Assembly (NCBI RefSeq): GCF_014647495.1
Contig: NZ_BMPH01000003.1
Coordinates: 248,001 to 312,000 of the forward strand
Length of the DNA: 64,000 nucleotides
Direction of reading: 5' to 3'
Source: Glutamicibacter protophormiae
Lineage (GTDB): Bacteria > Actinomycetota > Actinomycetes > Actinomycetales > Micrococcaceae
Below, piece after piece: positions 36,600-45,023 of the stretch; position 1 is the stretch's first letter; each line of letters starts with the position of its first letter. The notes below the pieces were generated by a model, which was not told where the DNA came from, searched no databases, and worked only from the letters and a program-made list of their open reading frames with translations. The position numbers and the translations under genes are program-made.

Positions 36600-36672
36600 T
36601 CCTCCATAGCTCAATTGGCAGAGCATTCGACTGTTAATCGAAGGGTTACTGGTTCAAGTCCAGTTGGAGGAG
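36600..36672 (+). tRNA. tRNA-Asn (GTT), second copy
   Basis: Same 73-nt body as the copy at 23397, with 14 nt of shared upstream sequence (ATATCTCGTTGCAA). The 3' CCA is not encoded here: CGA follows the discriminator G. A terminator follows. Confidence 0.96.
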
Positions 36673-36681
36673 CGAAAAGAG

Positions 36682-36720
36682 CCTCCCAATCACCTCTGGT
36701 GGTTGGGAGGTTTTCTCATT
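36682..36720 (+). terminator. Rho-independent terminator after second tRNA-Asn
   Basis: 13-bp stem with one wobble pair (36682-36694 with 36698-36710), 3-nt loop, then TTTTCTCATTTT. Confidence 0.9.
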
Positions 36721-36942
36721 TTCGTGGACAGAAGCGCTCGGCTACTGGTCAGGGCGCGCACAATTTTTTGCATCGCTTATAGTCAACCGGGTTCAGGCGA
36801 TAGACTTTCGATCGAGAACAGATACACCCGTGGCATGAGATCGAGCCGTGGGTATTACGCCTGAAGACTGAGTCGCCTGCGACAACTGGAGTGCTAGCGT
36901 GAGTACTACCGGTTATCCGGCCATCAAGAATATGGAGAAACC

Positions 36943-37785
36943 ATGTCTGAAGCTGAATCGACCCAGACTGATGAAAGTCTGAAGTCGAGCGTCAAGAGTG
37001 CCAAGGCACAAGTCGAAGGCCTCAAGGAACTTGTTCCGCAGCAGATCTCGGACGAACTGAAGCTCGCGACGACCCTGCTTAAGAGCAAGGGCATCAGCCT
37101 GGGCATGGCTGGCGCCATGGCCGGCGCGGCCTTGGTCCTCGTCCTGCTATTCGGTATCGCTGTCGTGGTCACCTTGATCAACGTTTTGACGATCTGGCTC
37201 CCAGGCTGGGCTGCTGCTTTGATTTTGGCGGGAGTCTTCCTGGTTCTTGCCGCACTTCTGGCGCTTGTCGGATACCGCAAGGTCAAGAAGGCGATGCCGC
37301 TCAAGCCTGAGGCAGCGATTCGCGGCATCCGCCACGACATCGGTGTTCTCAAGGACGGCAGTAATTTCGACGTCACCACCCTGGACGAACCGTTGAAGAA
37401 GAAGTCCGAAGACGCCGAGGGCAAGGATTCCAAGTCCAGCGAACCCAAGCCGCCGGCACCGAGTGCCGATGAGCTCATCCTGCGCACCAAGCGCCGCCGT
37501 CGCCAGATCCAGGCCCTGCGCGACAATCTCGGAGAAAGCATCCAGGTTCCGCTGGCGAAGGTCGACAAGGTCCGCCACTTTGCCGAAAGTACCGGTGAAC
37601 GCGTCAGCAACGCGGCCGCCAAGGCTCGCAGCTTCGTGCGCCCGTCCTCCGCTTCCGGCGAAGACCTTTCGGAGTCCGACAGAGCCGCTGCCGAACGCAT
37701 GGAGAAAGCCAAGCCTTTCGTCGTCGCGGCAGGCTCAGCGACCGCGCTGGCGGTTGTGCTCCGCAAGCTCTTCAAGCGCTCCTAG
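36943..37785 (+). CDS. Holin-X/DUF1469-like membrane protein
   Basis: The 280-residue product has an N-terminal amphipathic helix (VEGLKELVPQQISDELKLATTLLKSKG). Two helices at about residues 55-105 (GAALVLVLLFGIAVVVTLINVL and a second to VGYRK) match the actinobacterial Holin-X-like family. A highly charged, probably helical C-terminal half and a last short hydrophobic segment (VVAAGSATALAVVL) follow. Despite the family name it is chromosomal and no lysis genes are near. GGAG lies 7 nt before the ATG. Role unknown, possibly envelope-linked. Confidence 0.78.
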   Translation: MSEAESTQTDESLKSSVKSAKAQVEGLKELVPQQISDELKLATTLLKSKGISLGMAGAMAGAALVLVLLFGIAVVVTLINVLTIWLPGWAAALILAGVFLVLAALLALVGYRKVKKAMPLKPEAAIRGIRHDIGVLKDGSNFDVTTLDEPLKKKSEDAEGKDSKSSEPKPPAPSADELILRTKRRRRQIQALRDNLGESIQVPLAKVDKVRHFAESTGERVSNAAAKARSFVRPSSASGEDLSESDRAAAERMEKAKPFVVAAGSATALAVVLRKLFKRS

Positions 37786-37856
37786 GCTTTGATGCCGAGG
37801 GCGGACGCGCGCGACGTCTCGCGGCATGAAAACAACTAGGCCAGAAAGGCACTGAC

Positions 37857-38777
37857 ATGGTTTGGATCGCTATTGCAGCGGCACTATGCAGTGCCTTTTG
37901 CCTTGCTTTCGGAGCCCACTTCCAAGCCATGGCCGTGCGCAATTCCGTGGGCGGTCTCGATCTGAAGATCGGAAACATCGGCAAGCTCGTTTCCAATGGG
38001 CGCTGGATGAGCGGTTTGCTCCTGATGGTCTCGGGCATGGCGTTGAACGTCTTTGCGCTGGCGAATGCGCCATTGACGGTTGTGCAGCCTGTGGGTGCCA
38101 TCGCGTTGGTCATCACCGCCTTGGTCAACGCCAAGGAATCGGATCTGACGCTGAACCGGCCCACCGTATTGGCCATCGCCAGCTGCATGGCCGGCTCGGT
38201 TGGTTTCGTGCTCATGGCCATCATGGTCACCAACACCAACCAGAGCATGACGCAGGCCGAAGCGCATCTGATTGAATTCATCCTCGCCTGCGTCGTGGCT
38301 GCGGTGGCCCTATGCACAGTGGTGTTCCACAAGCGGCTCGGAGCGTTCTTTTACATCGCCGGCGCCGGAATCCTGTTCGGATTCGTCGCCGTGCTCGTAC
38401 GCATGATTGCAGTGGCCTTCCTGAATCTGGGGGACGCAAGCCTGTCCAATCTGCCGTGGCTCGCCGGGCTCTCCGTGGTCGTCGCCGGTTTGCTCGGATC
38501 GTATTTCGTCCAGAAGGCCTACGCCAAGGGCCCTCCCGATCTGGTTATCGCTGGACTGACCGTCATCGATCCGATCATCGGCATTGCCATCGGCGTGATC
38601 ATCCTCGGGGAGCTCCGACCGGATGTGCCGGTGCTGATATCCCTGGCCATGCTGGTCGCCGGCATTCTGGCCATCATCGGTGTGGTGGCCTTGTCCAGGC
38701 ACCATCCTGATGTCATTGAGCGACGGGTCAAGCATGCGGCGCACCGCAGCAAGAGTATGCAGGGCGAAGAGAAATAG
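37857..38777 (+). CDS. DMT-superfamily transporter, NIPA-like
   Basis: The 306-residue protein has nine or ten helices. MVWIAIAAALCSAFCLAFGAHFQAMAVRN, LNVFALANAPLTVVQPVGAIALVITALVNA and the later AYAKGPPDLVIAGLTVIDPIIGIAIGVIILGE show the two EamA/NIPA-type halves. NIPA proteins move magnesium in eukaryotes; bacterial homologues are untested. It lies 71 bp after the Holin-X-like gene and 55 bp before a glycosyltransferase gene, probably one transcript. Confidence 0.82.
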   Translation: MVWIAIAAALCSAFCLAFGAHFQAMAVRNSVGGLDLKIGNIGKLVSNGRWMSGLLLMVSGMALNVFALANAPLTVVQPVGAIALVITALVNAKESDLTLNRPTVLAIASCMAGSVGFVLMAIMVTNTNQSMTQAEAHLIEFILACVVAAVALCTVVFHKRLGAFFYIAGAGILFGFVAVLVRMIAVAFLNLGDASLSNLPWLAGLSVVVAGLLGSYFVQKAYAKGPPDLVIAGLTVIDPIIGIAIGVIILGELRPDVPVLISLAMLVAGILAIIGVVALSRHHPDVIERRVKHAAHRSKSMQGEEK

Positions 38778-38832
38778 TCGTGCCACGCGGCACGCAATGG
38801 AATTAGTACATGTTGAACGACAAAGGATGCTT

Positions 38833-40014
38833 GTGGCCGAGGATAAACCGCTGACTATCGTCATCGCCGCCGATACCTACCCGCCGGATGTAAACGGCGC
38901 CGCCATGTTCTGCTATCGCCTGGCAACGGCCATGCATGAACGCGGCCACCGGGTGCATGTCTTGGCTGCGCGAGGAGAGTCCGGCCGAACCTATACGGAG
39001 GTTCGCGACGAGGCCATCGTGCACCGACTCAGGTCGCACGCCGTGCCGACCCACGAATATTTCCGCATCGTCTTCCCCTGGGAAGTCAATCGGCAAATTG
39101 AGAAGTTACTTGCCGAAATCAATCCGGATGTAGTGCATGCGCAAAGCCACTACATGATCGGACAGCACACCCTCGCCTGGGCGCGGAAGCACAAGGTCCG
39201 ATCCATCGCCACGAACCACTTCATGCCGGAGAACCTGGACCCCTTCCTTCCGTTCCCGGTCTGGTTCAAGAAAATCGTGGCGCACAACTCCTGGCGGGAC
39301 ATGGGCAAGATCTTCGGCCGCGCCGACGCCGTGACCACCCCGACGCCGCTGGCCGCCAAGGCTATGCGGGAGCGGGCCAGGCTGAAGGACGTCCTTCCGC
39401 TGTCCAACGGCATCGAGGTCGGCAACTATGAGCTGGCCGAGGGTGAAACTGTGCTCAAGAACGAGGCGCCCACGATCCTCTTCGCGGGCAGGCTGGCCGT
39501 GGAAAAGAACATCAATGAACTCATTGAAGCGCTGCCGCTGATGCATTCGGTACCCAACGCAATACTCGAGATTGTCGGCGGCGGCGAGCAACGCAAGAAC
39601 CTGGAACGTATCGCCGTCGAGCAGAAAGTCGGCGACCGGGTGCGCTTTTTGGGGCAAGTTCCAGATGAAGAACTCCGCCAGGCTTACCTGCGTTGCGATG
39701 TTTTCTGCCAGCCTGGCACCGCTGAATTACAGTCCCTAGTGACCTTGGAAGCATTGTCGGCTTCCAAACCCGTAGTGCTGGCAAACGCCATGGCCTTGCC
39801 GCACCTCGTGGACGAAGGCATCAACGGTTACATGTTCACCCCCGGGGACCGGCGGGACCTTGCCGACAAGCTGGAAAAGGTGCTTGGACTCGACGAGGCC
39901 GGCCGGGCCAAGCTGGGCCAGGCAGGTCATCGCAAGGTGCTGAACCATGCGCAGGAAAAGACCATGGACGCCTTCGAAGCCCTGTACCGCGGACAAAAAG
40001 TGACCATCCACTAA
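38833..40014 (+). CDS. GT4-family glycosyltransferase, PimC/MgtA-like
   Basis: The product of about 393 residues has the GT4 layout: TYPPDVNGAAMFCYRLATAMHERGHRV with the glycine loop, an acceptor-side ATNHFMPENLDPFLPFP, FAGRLAVEKNINELIEALPL at the donor domain and CQPGTAELQSLVTLEALSASKPVV with the E-x7-E motif. The AxNHFMPEN pattern is common in actinobacterial mannosyltransferases. GTG 38833 was chosen for AAAGG 6 nt upstream; ATG 38827 and 38797 are alternatives. Followed by the tRNA at the prophage border. Confidence 0.87.
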   Translation: MAEDKPLTIVIAADTYPPDVNGAAMFCYRLATAMHERGHRVHVLAARGESGRTYTEVRDEAIVHRLRSHAVPTHEYFRIVFPWEVNRQIEKLLAEINPDVVHAQSHYMIGQHTLAWARKHKVRSIATNHFMPENLDPFLPFPVWFKKIVAHNSWRDMGKIFGRADAVTTPTPLAAKAMRERARLKDVLPLSNGIEVGNYELAEGETVLKNEAPTILFAGRLAVEKNINELIEALPLMHSVPNAILEIVGGGEQRKNLERIAVEQKVGDRVRFLGQVPDEELRQAYLRCDVFCQPGTAELQSLVTLEALSASKPVVLANAMALPHLVDEGINGYMFTPGDRRDLADKLEKVLGLDEAGRAKLGQAGHRKVLNHAQEKTMDAFEALYRGQKVTIH

Positions 40015-40112
40015 TTGGGTTCAACCCCGTGCGCCGAATCGGCGTTTGGGCTGGTGATGCCCTAGAATATTTCGAGTGTGCTTCGCTTGGACTGACAGGA
40101 AAGCTCACGGAT

Positions 40113-40189
<77 letters not shown>

Positions 40190-40192
40190 AGC

Positions 40193-40240
40193 AAAATCGC
40201 CCGGCGACCTGCGTAAACAGGTTGCCGGGCGATTTTCGTT
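40193..40240 (+). terminator. Terminator after the CAT tRNA
   Basis: 19-bp stem with one wobble pair (40193-40211 with 40218-40236), 6-nt loop, then CGTTT. Serves the tRNA and perhaps the convergent integrase transcript. Confidence 0.85.
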
Positions 40241-40260
40241 TAAGACCATTTTCGTCGGTT

Positions 40261-40282
40261 TGACCATAATTTGACCATAATT
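40261..40282. repeat. Tandem 11-bp direct repeat near the attachment site
   Basis: TGACCATAATT occurs twice in a row (40261-40271, 40272-40282), 8 bp from the integrase stop. A related GACCATTTTC lies at 40246. Possible integrase arm sites. Confidence 0.45.
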
Positions 40283-40289
40283 TTATTTT

Positions 40290-41630
40290 TCATGCGCCGA
40301 AGTTTCCGCGATTCCGGAAGCGGTCCTGCAGTGAAATCACGTTATCCGGCTGCGGTACCGGTTTGGGCTCCGGCTCAGCCCAATGCGCGGACAACTTGTC
40401 CGCGACGTCCTGGTGCATCTCATCGAGCACATGCTGGTAGCGCTGCAGCATGGAGATCTGCGACCAGCCCAGGATCTCCATCACCACCCGTTGGGGAACA
40501 CCGAGCAGGAGCATGGTCGTGGCCGCCGTGTGCCGGCCGTCGTGGATGCGGCCGGGCGGCACCTTCGCCTCGGCTAGCAGCTCGCGCCACGCCGTCCAAT
40601 CCGCCTTCGAGTACAGTGGCATCCCGCCCGGCCGGCAGAAAACCAGATCCCGCTCAACCCCGTTCTGGTCCTTCCATACCGCCCACGGTTCGTGCGCGCG
40701 TATCGTTTTCCGGGCCTCAGCATGCCTCAGGAGCGCCTGACGCAGTGGACCTGGCATGGTTACGCTACGAACGCCTGCGGCGCTCTTAGGCGCGCCCGTG
40801 AAGTATCCGCCGCCCCTCCGCATCGGGCAGTGCCGGCCGAACTTCCGCCCGCACTTCGGCGCCAGCGGATCATCCGGGTTGCACCCGTGCTCCCACGGCA
40901 GCACGAACAGCTCACGTTCGATGCGGATCTTCCCGTTCTCAAAGTCAATATCCGACCAGGTAAGCCCCAGCGCTTCACCCTGGCGCGGACCCAGCATCAG
41001 ATTCAGCAGCCACCGCGCCTCATCATCCCGGCTCTTGGTCGCCGTGATCATTCGCCGCACCTCTTCGGTCGAATACACCTGCGGCTCAAACGGCTCTGGC
41101 GAGGGCGCATCCAAGACCAATATCGGGTTCTTCCCGAGGACTCCGCGCTTGACCGCCATATTCAGCGCTCGCCGGAGGATGGCGTGGAGCCCGAGGAGGC
41201 TGGTTTCGGATAGCCCAGCTTCGCGCATCGCCGCGTAGATCACTTCGAAGTCGGTGGGCGTGAGCTTGTCCAAGCGCTTGCCGGCCAGCCGGTGGGGCCG
41301 GATGTGGCTGTTGATCTTGTTGCTGTAGCCCTTGCGTGTCTGGGGGCTCTTGGCGGTGGCTGGGGCGATGTTGGCGAGCCAGTAGTCGAGCCATTCGATC
41401 AGGCGAGGCTTGAGCCCTACAGTCGATTGGCCAGCGTGGACTTCGCGCAGCGCTTCACGGAGCTTGCGGGTGCATTCCGCTTTGGTCTTGCCATAGGCCG
41501 ATTTGAGTATGGCGTGGCCGCTGGGCTTGTAGCCGGCGACGTAGTTGGCTTGCCAACGGCCGTCGGCTCGCAGCCTCGGTTCGGAGCCTTCCTGGTTGCC
41601 CCGCTTGGCGCGGGGTTCTGAGGTCGTCAT
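40290..41630 (-). CDS. int: Tyrosine-type site-specific integrase
   Basis: The 446-residue recombinase integrates and excises the phage. It has an AP2-like arm-binding start (LRADGRWQANYVAGYKPSG), a core-binding SAM-like domain at about 72-165, and a catalytic domain with R216 (GPRQGEALGL), K282, H363 and R366 (HDGRHTA), W389 in place of the usual His (LGWSQ), and Y398. An insertion at about 245-278 carries Cys250, Cys260, Cys268 and a nearby His267, which looks metal-binding. The gene ends about 100 bp from the tRNA, as in phages that use tRNA genes as attB. Confidence 0.95.
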   Translation of the reverse strand: MTTSEPRAKRGNQEGSEPRLRADGRWQANYVAGYKPSGHAILKSAYGKTKAECTRKLREALREVHAGQSTVGLKPRLIEWLDYWLANIAPATAKSPQTRKGYSNKINSHIRPHRLAGKRLDKLTPTDFEVIYAAMREAGLSETSLLGLHAILRRALNMAVKRGVLGKNPILVLDAPSPEPFEPQVYSTEEVRRMITATKSRDDEARWLLNLMLGPRQGEALGLTWSDIDFENGKIRIERELFVLPWEHGCNPDDPLAPKCGRKFGRHCPMRRGGGYFTGAPKSAAGVRSVTMPGPLRQALLRHAEARKTIRAHEPWAVWKDQNGVERDLVFCRPGGMPLYSKADWTAWRELLAEAKVPPGRIHDGRHTAATTMLLLGVPQRVVMEILGWSQISMLQRYQHVLDEMHQDVADKLSAHWAEPEPKPVPQPDNVISLQDRFRNRGNFGA

Positions 41631-41707
41631 GGTTCCCTCCTTGGGGAAATTGTGCGCGCCGAATAGACCCCGCGAGCGGGGTTATTGGCGAGTTGTGGAA
41701 AACAGGA

Positions 41708-42109
41708 TTAGGCGATGTGCTCTGAGGCTGGCCAGAGCTGCTGGATCTGGTCGCCGTCGAGTGTCTGCAGGCGGTCGATGACGACTTGCTCGGTGACGCC
41801 GAGTTCTTCGGCCATCACCCAGGGGCTGCGTGACCAGCCGGCGACGCGCTGCAGGTCTTCGAAGCTGACTAGGAAACGGGCGGTCTCCAAACAGATCTGT
41901 CGTTCGACGGATGGCGGCTGGCAACCTTGGTGGCCGTGCTTGATGTGGAAGGCCTCGTGTGCGAGGAAACATCGCCGCTCGGCCGCCGTGAGTTCTGGGT
42001 CCACCCAGATGCGACGGCCGTCTGTGGCCGCCACTAGATCTGGGTGGGGTCGATTCCAAATGATTACTACCTGGGCAAGCGTGCGCAACATGCCCCAAAC
42101 GTTCTGCAT
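41708..42109 (-). CDS. ImmA/IrrE-family metallopeptidase
   Basis: The product of about 133 residues has the zinc motif HEAFHIKHGH. A C-terminal HTH-like stretch (MAEELGVTEQVVIDRLQTL) is probably the second metal-site and helix region. ImmA-type enzymes cut phage or element repressors to trigger excision. ATG 42109 was chosen because a 28-bp palindrome lies directly upstream; starts at 42133 would place the palindrome inside the gene. TATATT within the palindrome ends 6 nt before this ATG, so the message may be leaderless. Confidence 0.85.
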   Translation of the reverse strand: MQNVWGMLRTLAQVVIIWNRPHPDLVAATDGRRIWVDPELTAAERRCFLAHEAFHIKHGHQGCQPPSVERQICLETARFLVSFEDLQRVAGWSRSPWVMAEELGVTEQVVIDRLQTLDGDQIQQLWPASEHIA

Positions 42110-42134
42110 GATTCGAATATATATTCGAATCATG
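42107..42134. promoter_or_regulatory. Perfect 28-bp palindrome at the ImmA gene start
   Basis: Each 14-bp arm reads CATGATTCGAATAT from the outside inward, and the match is perfect with no spacer. On each strand TATATT is followed 6 nt later by ATG. It can act as operator and promoter for the ImmA gene on the minus strand. Confidence 0.7.
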
Positions 42135-42181
42135 GTGTGGGCCTAATGCAAGAGGAGACTTGTGTTGTTGCTTTTTAGTAG

Positions 42182-42928
42182 TTAGGACACCATTGCTTGC
42201 AGTTCATTTGCGGCGTTTGATGCGTCTAGGTCGAGTATGCCAGCGTGCTGTTCGACCGGTCGCAGTAGGTCATCCAGAAGATCCCTATCGGCTCTGTTGA
42301 GCGGAAGCATGGCTATGATTCTAGGAGCTTTTCCGACGCGTTCCACGGCATCGATTCGAGTTCGAAGGTAAGATATCGCCAATGGATTTGGGCTTAGGGC
42401 TTCGAGGGTTACACGGTGGTCTTCGCCTAGCCCAAAATCAAAAGGAATCGGCACCTCGGGAGTATCGAGGTCCCAGCGTCCGGGTAGCAGAATTCGCTCG
42501 TGAACCTCGATTTGAGCCTCAGCAAGGACATGCCTCGCGAGATCCAAAGGAGCTTGGATTGGCTTCTCGGGAAGTGTCACCATTTCGCTGAAAAGTCTAT
42601 CGGCGAGAAAGCGAGGTTCGCCGGCTATTTCCATGATTGTTCCGCCGTGGATGGCGCTAAAGTTTGACGGTCGCTTCTCTGGTATCGATAGTGCCTCGCT
42701 CCATCGGCCGGTATGTGCTTTACGTGCAAAGTACTCTATCCAGGACTGATAGGTCGATTTAGATACGCCGATACCGCGTAAAAGACGGCCGTTGATTTTA
42801 CCGCTGCGGTCCACACCACGAAATCGCAGAATCCACTGCTCGCCCACATTTAGAACGACGCCAATGTTGCGAGGTTCATGTCTCCGCAAATCAGCGGTAA
42901 TTTGGACGAGGTACCAGTCTGCGTGCAT
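42182..42928 (-). CDS. DUF3037-like protein, partner of the HipA-like kinase
   Basis: The 248-residue product begins ADWYLVQITADLRRHEPRNIGVVLNVGEQW, which resembles DUF3037 proteins (a strand, then E-x-x-N-I/V-G-V-V-L). Such genes are commonly next to HipA_2 kinase genes, as here. The rest has no recognisable enzyme motif. GGAGGATCTC precedes the ATG. It follows the kinase gene by 27 bp, so the two form one unit. Base composition is more AT-rich than the phage structural genes. Function unknown; a toxin-antitoxin or defence role is a guess from the partner. Confidence 0.65.
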   Translation of the reverse strand: MHADWYLVQITADLRRHEPRNIGVVLNVGEQWILRFRGVDRSGKINGRLLRGIGVSKSTYQSWIEYFARKAHTGRWSEALSIPEKRPSNFSAIHGGTIMEIAGEPRFLADRLFSEMVTLPEKPIQAPLDLARHVLAEAQIEVHERILLPGRWDLDTPEVPIPFDFGLGEDHRVTLEALSPNPLAISYLRTRIDAVERVGKAPRIIAMLPLNRADRDLLDDLLRPVEQHAGILDLDASNAANELQAMVS

Positions 42929-42955
42929 GAGATCCTCCTTCTGTGAGTGGTCTAG

Positions 42956-43702
42956 TCAGTCCGCGCGGGAACCTGGGATATTCTGGCCAAAGAGATCTGG
43001 GACCTCAAGGTTATATGTGTGCGCCGACAGAAACACTATATTTAAGGTTCTGTGGTGCAGGAAACGACGGTACTGATCGATATGCGCTTTGCTGGCCAGT
43101 TTACGTTGGTACGCGGCATCGCAAGCTGCATCTACCCACCGTTTTCCCTGGCTGAATATAAGGCCTGTCCACCAGCCCAAGAGTTCAGCTGATGGAGTGA
43201 CTTCTCGGTAGACCTGCGATCGATGAGTTGAGTTTTCAACTCCCCGCAAAGCATTCGGATGTCGAGGGTCCACTCCGTTGAAACACTGCTCATGATCGAT
43301 TGCCCACAACCCCACATCGGGCGTCCAGATCAGATTTGCGTCTGTACGGTCGATGTTGAGTAGCCACACGTCAAAAGCAGCTATACCTGAGTATATGTGA
43401 GGCTCCACTACTGCGGCTTCCTGCGGGTTCGGTGGCGCGGAAACTTCGCCATCGGTGCCAACAATCGCGGTTGCCCAGGCGCGGGCATTGTGCTGGACGG
43501 CAGCAAGCTCGCCGAAGGGGACGGGGATACCCATGGAGTGCGCGAGTCTTGCAGCTAGGTACTCGTGGAGAACGACTGGGTGTTCTGAATCTTCGTCTGA
43601 TTTCACGAATACTCGCGCAATGCCTTGCTGTAAGTCTTTTGAACCTAAATCGCTAGCCACTAGTTCGGATACAGCTAGCCCAGGAAGTCCGCGGAATGCC
43701 AC
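42956..43702 (-). CDS. HipA-like (HipA_2) protein kinase homologue
   Basis: The 248-residue product has the reduced kinase core of HipA-like proteins: Lys34 in ARVFVKSD, Glu47 in HEYLAARLAHSMGIPVPFGE, the catalytic loop FDVWLLNIDRTDANLIW (Asn116, Asp118, Arg119, Asn123) and a metal-type Asp136 in LWAIDHEQCF. All residues for phosphotransfer appear present. There is no DNA-binding HipB gene beside it; a DUF3037-like gene follows instead. The GTG start has GAGGGA 8 nt upstream. HipA proper phosphorylates GltX and stops growth; the target here is unknown. Confidence 0.75.
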   Translation of the reverse strand: MAFRGLPGLAVSELVASDLGSKDLQQGIARVFVKSDEDSEHPVVLHEYLAARLAHSMGIPVPFGELAAVQHNARAWATAIVGTDGEVSAPPNPQEAAVVEPHIYSGIAAFDVWLLNIDRTDANLIWTPDVGLWAIDHEQCFNGVDPRHPNALRGVENSTHRSQVYREVTPSAELLGWWTGLIFSQGKRWVDAACDAAYQRKLASKAHIDQYRRFLHHRTLNIVFLSAHTYNLEVPDLFGQNIPGSRAD

Positions 43703-43802
43703 TAGTGATCGTCCCTCGAATTAGATGCGTCCACGCCGGTTTGTTCGTCGAGCTGCTCGTGTATGTTCTTCGATTTCGACTTCGATGGTGCGGCTAAAGG
43801 AT

Positions 43803-45023
43803 TCACGGCTTTGAGTCCCCTTTGGCAGGTCCACTACTCTGCAGTTTAGCGACATTCGCCATAAGAGCCGCTAGCTCAGAAACTGCCGCAGTATTATTAG
43901 GCGGTTCTGGATTTTTGTCGTCGGCGCCTGGTTCGTTGCCGAAAACTCTTCTCGCAAATTCCATGCGCAGCTGATCTCGGGCACCCTCCTCACCGATTAG
44001 TTGTATATATGGCGTGAAGGTTTGGAGCTGGACACTGACCGTGTCACTCCAAACCGAGAGCCTACGGTGATAATTGGACTGCCTTAGAAGATATGTGCCA
44101 ATTGCGGATCCACCTGCGACTACCGCAAGTTTCCATGCCAAGGTTGGCCAATTAAACGCCTCGTCGGCAAGGATAAAAGCGTAGATTACGGCAAAAATTG
44201 CCACCGTACTCAGGACCGTAATCCCAACCCAAAAGTATGCCGTTGACTTCTCATCGTGAGAGTTATGGAAGTTTTCGAAATGCTTGATTAGAGCCTTCTT
44301 GGAGTCTTCTTCGTTTAGGACTTCTTGTTGAGCCTGAACCGATGCATAGCTCTGTTGGGCTTGATCAGCTAACGCGGCAGCATTTTCAGCAATAGTTCGG
44401 TATTTGTTGAGTTCGGCAGTTCTTTGGGTAGCTTCCTCGTTGAGCTTTTCGACTTGTTGCGCCAACTCATTCGCTCGTTGAAGGGACGATTGGAGATCGT
44501 AACCACCCTTGGCGGCTCTCGTCAGCTCATCTCGAACTTTAGAAAATTCGGCGTCTACAACTTCCTGCTGAAGCTCCCTGCTGTAAGCGAACCTCAAATT
44601 TATGGCTGACTCATTTACCCGATGCATACGCTGATGAACATCGTTGGGTCGCTCGCGGAGCTCCATATATTGACCCATATCAAGCATCATGGCGAATTCG
44701 TCCTGAACCCATCGAATGATTTCATCGCAATCTTGAAGGCGCGTCCGTTTGGGTAGATTCAAGTCGCGAACGGAACTATTTAGAATCATCTCAACCGACT
44801 GCAGAGATTTTGCATCAGCCATGTCGATAATGTAGACCATGTCACTCAAATAGGAATCAACCGCTAAGGCCACATGATCGGCAATCAGTTGTCGCATACG
44901 GTGTGATGCAGGGGAGCCCTCAGGCTTGTTGGCCCAGTCCCTGAATTGAGTTGCGATGTCTCCAAGGCTAAGACGGAGCTGACGGAAGGCCATTTCCGCA
45001 GATTTATTTACATTGGACGTCAT
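43803..45023 (-). CDS. Coiled-coil protein with two membrane helices, coupled to the repressor
   Basis: The 406-residue product has a helical N-terminal domain (1-145), a long coiled coil (about 148-245, ANELAQQVEKLNEEATQ), two transmembrane helices (about 262-285 and 295-313) and a 90-residue tail. The plan loosely recalls DUF6161-type proteins. Its ATG directly follows the repressor TAA, so it is made in the lysogen. DNA is clearly AT-richer than the flanks. A membrane role that excludes other phages is a reasonable guess, not shown. No enzyme motif was found. Confidence 0.75.
   Translation of the reverse strand: MTSNVNKSAEMAFRQLRLSLGDIATQFRDWANKPEGSPASHRMRQLIADHVALAVDSYLSDMVYIIDMADAKSLQSVEMILNSSVRDLNLPKRTRLQDCDEIIRWVQDEFAMMLDMGQYMELRERPNDVHQRMHRVNESAINLRFAYSRELQQEVVDAEFSKVRDELTRAAKGGYDLQSSLQRANELAQQVEKLNEEATQRTAELNKYRTIAENAAALADQAQQSYASVQAQQEVLNEEDSKKALIKHFENFHNSHDEKSTAYFWVGITVLSTVAIFAVIYAFILADEAFNWPTLAWKLAVVAGGSAIGTYLLRQSNYHRRLSVWSDTVSVQLQTFTPYIQLIGEEGARDQLRMEFARRVFGNEPGADDKNPEPPNNTAAVSELAALMANVAKLQSSGPAKGDSKP

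Noticed and set aside
36943-37785. Holin-X-like gene taken as sign of a second prophage
   Set aside because: Such genes are common in actinobacterial chromosomes; no phage genes lie beside it.
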